A stretch of DNA of 64,000 nucleotides from NCBI RefSeq assembly GCF_040253585.1, contig NZ_JBELAU010000008.1, forward strand, positions 124,001-188,000. The letters run 5' to 3'. Within the stretch, counting starts at the first letter, position 1. Each line of letters begins with the position of its first letter. Source of the stretch: Emticicia sp040253585 (lineage in GTDB: Bacteria; Bacteroidota; Bacteroidia; Cytophagales; Spirosomataceae). The notes under the pieces were generated by a model, which was given only the letters and a program-made list of their open reading frames with translations, was not told where the DNA came from and made no database searches. Of this stretch, positions 59,224-64,000 are shown piece by piece. The translations under genes and the position numbers were made by a program.

Positions 59224-60573
59224 ATGAAATATACACTTTTATCGACACTCTCTGCTGCCGTAGTGCTGACTGCAACTTTGATGAACTCTTGCACTCAGAA
59301 AGAACAAATCGCAGCAAATACCTCCAGTTTCGATTTAATTCAAGATAAAATCTTGACTAAAAGTTGTGCCACAATAGGCTGTCACGCCTCACAATCTGAT
59401 GGTACTTTTGCCCAACACAAATTGGTCCTGGCCAAAGGACAAGCCTACAAAAATTTATTTGAGGTCCCCCCCGTCAACAAAAATGCAGTACAAGATGGAT
59501 TTAAACTTGTAAAAGCCTTCAAATCATTTGAAAGTTTACTTTATCATAAACTTTTTACCGACCCCATTCACCACAGTGGCAAAAGTTATGGTTTGGTTAT
59601 GCCACTCGGAGGAGATTTACTTTCGGTCGGGCAAATCGAATTTATCAGACGTTGGATTGAAGCAGGAGCTCCCGCAACTGGAAATGTAGCCGATGCCTCA
59701 CTGCTCGATGATACCACTCCAAGTACTTCTATTTTCTTGGGATTGCCACCTCCAGCGGCAGGCACTGGCTTCCAAATGGTTTTGGATAAATTTGATGTTG
59801 CTCCCAATTTCGAACGAGAATTATTTGTCAGAAAACCACTGGGCAATACCGAAACCGTGTATGTCAATCGTATGCAAATAAGTATGCGTCCAGGAAGCCA
59901 CCATTTTATTCTATATGGTTTCAGAAATAACGTCAATCTTGGAGCAATCAACCAAATCCGTGATTTACGTAATCCCGATGGCTCTTATAATATCGTAACT
60001 TTTGCTCAAATGGGTAATCATGTTTTCAATTTTGGTGGTAGCGAAGCCAACGATGACTATACTTTCCCCGAAGGAACTGCCGTTGAAGTACCCGCCAATG
60101 CTACTTTTGATATGAATTCACATTACTATAATAGAGGCACAAAAGCAATTCCTGGCGAAGTAAATATCAATCTTTACACCACACCAAAAGCCAAAGTAAA
60201 AAATGTACTTAAAGTGATTGATTTCGGCAATCAAAGCCTGACTATTCCTGCCAAAACTCGCACAGTGATAAGTAAAGATTTTACTTTCGATAAAAACGTA
60301 AAAATCGTGATGCTCTTCTCGCATACCCATAAATTTGGTGAAAAATTTGAGATTTTAATCAAAGGAGGTGCAAGAAACGGCGAAGTGGTCTATACCTCAA
60401 CCAACTGGGAACACCCCGAAAAAATCAACTATTTGCCCAATATTTCGCTCAAAAAAGGTGAGGGTCTAACGTCAAGAATTACATATAATAATACTTCCGA
60501 TAAAACCGTAAGATTCGGACTAACAACCGAAGACGAAATGGGAATAATCTTTGGGTATTATTATGAAGAGTAA
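59224..60573 (+). CDS. Copper type II (PHM/DBH-like) monooxygenase homologue with N-terminal CX4CH motif
   Basis: The 449-residue exported protein, possibly a lipoprotein (Cys23), has two parts. Residues 40-150 contain SCATIGCHAS, a CX4CH motif (Cys48, Cys53, His54) in a context like cytochrome-type domains that cap such proteins (VMPLGGDLLSVGQIEFIRRWIEAGAP). Residues 170-449 resemble the peptidylglycine/dopamine monooxygenase fold: His pair in GSHHFILYGF (about 226), His in FDMNSHYYN (about 299), HTH in LFSHTHKFGE (about 366) and Met in TEDEMGIIFGYYY (about 439), matching the CuH and CuM ligands. Substrate unknown. A promoter-like TATATTCG lies near 59183. Confidence 0.75.
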   Translation: MKYTLLSTLSAAVVLTATLMNSCTQKEQIAANTSSFDLIQDKILTKSCATIGCHASQSDGTFAQHKLVLAKGQAYKNLFEVPPVNKNAVQDGFKLVKAFKSFESLLYHKLFTDPIHHSGKSYGLVMPLGGDLLSVGQIEFIRRWIEAGAPATGNVADASLLDDTTPSTSIFLGLPPPAAGTGFQMVLDKFDVAPNFERELFVRKPLGNTETVYVNRMQISMRPGSHHFILYGFRNNVNLGAINQIRDLRNPDGSYNIVTFAQMGNHVFNFGGSEANDDYTFPEGTAVEVPANATFDMNSHYYNRGTKAIPGEVNINLYTTPKAKVKNVLKVIDFGNQSLTIPAKTRTVISKDFTFDKNVKIVMLFSHTHKFGEKFEILIKGGARNGEVVYTSTNWEHPEKINYLPNISLKKGEGLTSRITYNNTSDKTVRFGLTTEDEMGIIFGYYYEE

Positions 60574-60600
60574 AGTTGACTGAATAAAAAGGAAGACTTC

Positions 60601-60634
60601 AGCGTAGCAACTCAAAACTTGCTACGCTTTTTTT
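60601..60634 (+). terminator. Terminator after the copper monooxygenase homologue
   Basis: Ten-bp perfect arms (AGCGTAGCAA / TTGCTACGCT) enclose an 8-nt loop and are followed by seven T. It begins 27 bp after the stop codon. Confidence 0.88.
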
Positions 60635-60688
60635 GTGGATTTCTGATGAAATCTATAAATTACAGCACAAATTGAAAAAGCTATAAAA

Positions 60689-62053
60689 ATGAAATTACTT
60701 TTAACTCTCCCTCTCTTCATTGTATGGGGGCTGCTGAACTGTAATAGTTCGCATCAGAAAGACTACATTCTGCAAACACCCAAGAACAAAAACGTTCCGT
60801 GCATCATCATTCAATCTGATAAAGAAATCGTTGACGACCCCAAGCGAAAAGCTGCCATGAAAATCGTACTAAAAGATAGTACAGTTTTCCAGTCGTCTAT
60901 CGGAATCGAGCTTCGTGGAGCTACTTCTCAGATGTTTTATAACAAAAAATCGTATGGTTTTGAACTCCGCAACGCCAAAGATGAATCTTCAGCATCTTCA
61001 CTTTTAGGTTTACCCAAAAACTCGGCTTGGGTCTTGCACGGCCCTTATGGAGATAAAACTTTGCTCCGAAATACAGTTGCATATCAACTCTCAAACGACA
61101 TTGGTCGATATGCCGCCCGTACAAAATTTGTGGAGTTAGAAATCAATGGTGAATACTTGGGTTTTTATGTCTTGATGGAAAAACTCAAACAAGACAATGA
61201 CCGCATAAAAATTGCTAAGCTGAGCAAAAACGATACTACTGCCGAGAAAATTACGGGCGGTTATATCTTGAAAATTGATAAAACCGTAGGAAACGACCGT
61301 AATGACTCAGATTATAATGAAGAAAACTCTTTCGTTTCTCAATATGATACCAAAGGAAGGCCGAGTAAAAGAAGCAAAACACACTTTTTGTATGAATATC
61401 CGAAGGTAAAAAATATCAATCCTATTCAGCGGAAATACATCCAAAACTACATTTCGGCTTTTGAAAATGCCTTGGCTTCCGAAAATTTTAAAGACCCCGA
61501 AAAAGGCTATCAAAATTACATTGATGTAGATAGTTTCATTGACTTTTTCATCTTGACCGAACTTATGCAAAACCACGATGGCTACCGACTCAGTACATAT
61601 CTGCAAAAAGACCGAGGCCGAAAACTACAAATGGGTCCAATCTGGGACTTTGACATTGCCTTTGGCTCTGACAATGGTTTTTGTGATGGTATGAATCGCC
61701 ACGCATGGGTATTTCAGTATAACCAATATTGTTCGGGCGATGCTTGGCTTGTGCCATTTTGGTGGAAACGTTTAGTATCAGATGAAGCTTTCAAAAACAA
61801 ACTTATTGTAAGGTGGAAGGCTTTGCGAGCAAAACAATTATCTGATAATCAACTCGATAGAACGATTGATGGTTTTAACAAAGAAATCACCGAAAAAGGA
61901 ATGGTGGCACGAAACTTCGAGCGATGGGATATTCTGAATGAAAGAATCACTCCAAATTCAACGAAAGGTTCGCACGAAAAAGAAATCAGCCGAATGAAAT
62001 CTTGGCTGAAAGAACACGCACATTGGATGGATGAAAATATTGAACGATTGTAG
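60689..62053 (+). CDS. CotH-like kinase family lipoprotein
   Basis: The 454-residue protein has a lipoprotein signal (FIVWGLLNC, Cys about residue 18) and a CotH domain. Visible marks are GIELRGATSQMFYNKKSYGFEL, WVLHGPYGDKTLLRN, YLGFYVLMEKLKQDNDRIKI (catalytic Lys region), and GPIWDFDIAFGSDNG (metal-binding Asp residues, about residue 315). CotH proteins are atypical secreted kinases phosphorylating coat or surface proteins in spore formers; in Bacteroidota their target is unknown. Confidence 0.88.
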   Translation: MKLLLTLPLFIVWGLLNCNSSHQKDYILQTPKNKNVPCIIIQSDKEIVDDPKRKAAMKIVLKDSTVFQSSIGIELRGATSQMFYNKKSYGFELRNAKDESSASSLLGLPKNSAWVLHGPYGDKTLLRNTVAYQLSNDIGRYAARTKFVELEINGEYLGFYVLMEKLKQDNDRIKIAKLSKNDTTAEKITGGYILKIDKTVGNDRNDSDYNEENSFVSQYDTKGRPSKRSKTHFLYEYPKVKNINPIQRKYIQNYISAFENALASENFKDPEKGYQNYIDVDSFIDFFILTELMQNHDGYRLSTYLQKDRGRKLQMGPIWDFDIAFGSDNGFCDGMNRHAWVFQYNQYCSGDAWLVPFWWKRLVSDEAFKNKLIVRWKALRAKQLSDNQLDRTIDGFNKEITEKGMVARNFERWDILNERITPNSTKGSHEKEISRMKSWLKEHAHWMDENIERL

Positions 62054-62064
62054 TATTTTTTTCA

Positions 62065-62072
62065 TAAATTTG
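62065..62072 (+). promoter_or_regulatory. Candidate -7 box for the OmpA-domain gene
   Basis: TAAATTTG is an exact TAnnTTTG, 29 bp before the start codon; a TTG lies 22 bp upstream, slightly long. Confidence 0.4.
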
Positions 62073-62101
62073 AAGAAGCACTTGTTCAAAACTACAATCA
62101 C

Positions 62102-62509
62102 ATGAAAACGCTTTTTGCTTTACTCCTATTTTCTTTGAATACTGCTGCCTTTGGTCAGGAAGTAAAAGAAATGATACGAAGTATTTATTTTGGAGGCGGC
62201 AGTGCCTACATCAGCAAGCAACAAGCCCAAGAGTTATATGATTTTGTGAAGAACATTAAGCACCTTGAATATTACGAAATCAATATTATGAGCCACACCG
62301 ATAATATTGGCGGACGTGAATTTAACGAATACCTCAGTCGAATGCGAAGTGCCTCGGTTATTGATCTGCTCAAAGCAATGGATATTCCGCAGGAAAAAAT
62401 AAAGTTTAAAGATTTTGCTTTCGATGCACCCGCTTATGACAATAATACTTGGGAAGGCCGAGAACGAAACCGAAGGGTTGATATTCAGTTTAAACCGATT
62501 GTATTTTGA
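62102..62509 (+). CDS. Minimal OmpA-domain exported protein
   Basis: The 135-residue protein has a signal peptide (LFALLLFSLNTAAFGQ) and a single OmpA/MotB-like peptidoglycan-binding domain, recognisable from IYFGGGSAYIS, SHTDNIGGREFNEYLSRMRSASVIDLL (about residues 65-93) and RERNRRVDIQF. There is no barrel or lipobox. It probably binds peptidoglycan or acts with an envelope complex. Confidence 0.87.
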   Translation: MKTLFALLLFSLNTAAFGQEVKEMIRSIYFGGGSAYISKQQAQELYDFVKNIKHLEYYEINIMSHTDNIGGREFNEYLSRMRSASVIDLLKAMDIPQEKIKFKDFAFDAPAYDNNTWEGRERNRRVDIQFKPIVF

Positions 62510-62527
62510 AAAGACCAAAATATAAGA

Positions 62528-62535
62528 CAACTTTG
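62528..62535 (+). promoter_or_regulatory. Candidate promoter for the Gfo/Idh/MocA gene
   Basis: TTG (62506-62508), 19 bp, then CAACTTTG, one mismatch from TAnnTTTG. The -33 part overlaps the stop codon of the OmpA-domain gene. Confidence 0.3.
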
Positions 62536-62579
62536 ACGAGTAAACAACAATATTCAACGCCTAAAAATACCTTCACTCA

Positions 62580-63863
62580 ATGCAAACTCTCATTAATCGC
62601 CGTGATTTTATGCGGCAAACCAGCCTTGCTGCTCTGGGCTTGGCTTTTACTCCAACTTTTGCCCGAAAAGTAGCACCCAGCGACCGCCTGAGAGTAGCAC
62701 ACATCGGCATCAATGGCATGGGAACGCAACACCTTAAATGGTTTGCGAATCTGCCCGAAGTTGAGGTAGTTGGCTTATGCGATTTAGACAAAAATCATTT
62801 GGCCAAAGCCCAAAAAGTTCTCCAAGAAATACACCCTGATAATAAAGCCCAAACCTACGAAGATTTCAGGTATCTGCTCGAACGCAAAGATGTTGATGCC
62901 ATCACTTGTGCCACACCTGACCACTGGCATTCACAAGTAGCAATTATGGCATTTCAAGCAGGAAAAGATGTTTATGGCGAAAAACCGCTCTCGTATAATG
63001 TGCGGGAAGGACAACAAATGCTAAAAGCCATGAAAAAATATGACCGAATTTTTCAGCTTGGCACACAAATACACGCAGGCGAAAATTACCACCGAGTGGC
63101 CGAAATCATACAATCGGGTGCAATCGGTAAAGTAAAAACCGTAAGATTATGGAAAACAGGTTTTCCGCCAGTTTTGGGACCTTCAAATTTTCAAACGCCT
63201 CCAGCCAACCTCAATTGGGATATGTGGCTTGGCCCAGCCCCCTACTCGCAGTACACGCCCGAGCGATGCCATTTTACATACCGCTATTTTCTTGACTATT
63301 CGGGTGGCGTTTTTCAAGATTTTTGGTGTCATATTGCAGATGTAGTTTGGTGGGCAATCGACCCGAAAAACCTCAATCGCATCAGTGCCAAAGGCGAAGC
63401 TCCCGAAGGAACGGGCGATGCTCCAAAATGGATTGATATTGAATATGATTTTGAAGACCTCAAACTCTACTGGACTTCCACTCCACCAAATGTACCAGGA
63501 GCAGAAAAACGTGGTATCGGAGCGTATTTTGAGGGTGAAAAAGGAACATTGATTTGTGATTATAGCAGTAAAGAAATAATAATCAATGGTGTAACTATGA
63601 GTGATATTCCCGAAATTCCTAAAACTATTATACGCTCAGCAGGGCATCAGCAAAACTTTGTGACGGCCGTAAAAAACCGTACACAACCACAATCGAACCT
63701 CGAATATGCACGAAAAATGACAATGCCCATGCACTTGGGTCTGATTTCATACCGTTTGGGTAGAGAGCTTCATTGGAATCCTAAAAAAGAAAAATTCCGA
63801 CACGATACTGATGCCAACGCTCTACTTTCGAGAGAACCCCGCAAAGGCTGGGATTTAGTTTAA
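62580..63863 (+). CDS. Tat-exported Gfo/Idh/MocA family oxidoreductase
   Basis: The 427-residue protein has a twin-arginine signal (NRRDFMRQTSLAALGLAF), so it is exported folded, probably with its nucleotide cofactor. The Rossmann domain (about 35-165) shows LRVAHIGINGMG, VVGLCDLDKNHL, CATPDHWHSQVAIMAFQAGKDVYGEKPLSY, and the C-terminal domain includes SGGVFQDFWCHIADVVWWAI (about residue 240). Members oxidise or reduce sugars and inositols. Substrate unknown; it does not belong to the xylan block. Confidence 0.9.
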   Translation: MQTLINRRDFMRQTSLAALGLAFTPTFARKVAPSDRLRVAHIGINGMGTQHLKWFANLPEVEVVGLCDLDKNHLAKAQKVLQEIHPDNKAQTYEDFRYLLERKDVDAITCATPDHWHSQVAIMAFQAGKDVYGEKPLSYNVREGQQMLKAMKKYDRIFQLGTQIHAGENYHRVAEIIQSGAIGKVKTVRLWKTGFPPVLGPSNFQTPPANLNWDMWLGPAPYSQYTPERCHFTYRYFLDYSGGVFQDFWCHIADVVWWAIDPKNLNRISAKGEAPEGTGDAPKWIDIEYDFEDLKLYWTSTPPNVPGAEKRGIGAYFEGEKGTLICDYSSKEIIINGVTMSDIPEIPKTIIRSAGHQQNFVTAVKNRTQPQSNLEYARKMTMPMHLGLISYRLGRELHWNPKKEKFRHDTDANALLSREPRKGWDLV

Positions 63864-63886
63864 ATCACCACTAAACAATCACCACA

Positions 63887-64000
63887 GTGAAAACAATTAT
63901 CACAATTCTTGCTGTATTTTCACTTATTTCTTGCGGAAATAATGAAGAACTCGAAAATCTAAAAAAAGAAAATGCGGCCTTAGCTGCTCAAGTAAAAGCA
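63887..64000 (+). CDS. N-terminus of a coiled-coil lipoprotein (partial)
   Basis: A GTG at 63887 opens a frame running off the right edge. The 38 residues visible show a lipoprotein signal (TILAVFSLISC) and then a Glu/Lys/Ala-rich heptad-like segment (NEELENLKKENAALAAQVKA), a probable coiled coil. It follows the Gfo/Idh/MocA stop by 23 bp. Function unknown. Confidence 0.6.
   Translation, partial: MKTIITILAVFSLISCGNNEELENLKKENAALAAQVKA

Noticed and set aside
1..64000. CRISPR arrays, tRNA or rRNA genes, insertion sequences and prophage
   Set aside because: I looked for evenly spaced direct repeats, cloverleaf-like sequences, transposase motifs and phage structural genes and saw none.

Overview
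The window looks like a chromosomal segment of a low-GC member of the Bacteroidota, most likely order Cytophagales (an Emticicia/Arcicella-type bacterium; this placement is inference). The reasons are a SusC/SusD pair, a GH10 xylanase with a type IX secretion (T9SS) sorting tail, Bacteroidota-style promoters (TTG, about 20 bp, TAnnTTTG), few Shine-Dalgarno sites, and an AT-rich base composition. I see no rRNA, tRNA, CRISPR array, phage or insertion sequence.

Positions 1-39090 are one long minus-strand block for eating arabinoxylan. Read in the direction of transcription it runs: SusC (39090) and SusD; a hairpin terminator; GH95; GH43; a PPOX-type flavoprotein; a second GH43; GH97; a SASA/CE6-type esterase; an alpha/beta hydrolase; a type-B carboxylesterase; four tandem CE1-like esterases; a truncated GH8 relic; GH10; GH8; a double-domain esterase; a small secreted protein; GH127/146; GH51; a Nudix-type AraR regulator; then araB, araA, mgsA, araD, a transaldolase and galM. 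It ends at the N-terminus of another SusC-like receptor. SusC/D would import oligosaccharides, the secreted and periplasmic enzymes would strip esters, arabinose and galactose and cut the xylan chain, and AraB/A/D would turn L-arabinose into D-xylulose 5-phosphate. Genes for xylose isomerase, xylulokinase and the arabinose permease are not in the window.

The main finding is regulatory. Six copies of a 17-bp palindrome, TGTGT-N7-ACACA, lie in intergenic gaps: two before susC (39148 and 39173), one before GH95 (34179), one between GH51 and araR (7844), one before araB (6881), and one before the receptor at the left edge (264). They fit an AraR regulon that links the catabolic operon to the polysaccharide locus. 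No hybrid two-component or ECF/anti-sigma regulator is present inside the locus.

Positions 39311-64000 hold mixed functions: an FG-GAP/ASPIC-UnbV lipoprotein divergent from susC; a tricorn-like S41 protease; a SCO1 / MORN / YHYH lipoprotein group; an ECF sigma factor operon with a CpxP-like protein; a membrane-anchored Ppx/GppA-like protein; an NhaD antiporter; a LolA-like protein and ApbE; an unknown exported protein, a phosphoesterase and a GT2 glycosyltransferase; a cytochrome c-TatD-EamA operon; a PHM-like copper monooxygenase homologue with an unusual CX4CH motif; a CotH-like lipoprotein; an OmpA-domain protein; a Tat-exported Gfo/Idh/MocA oxidoreductase; and the start of a coiled-coil lipoprotein.
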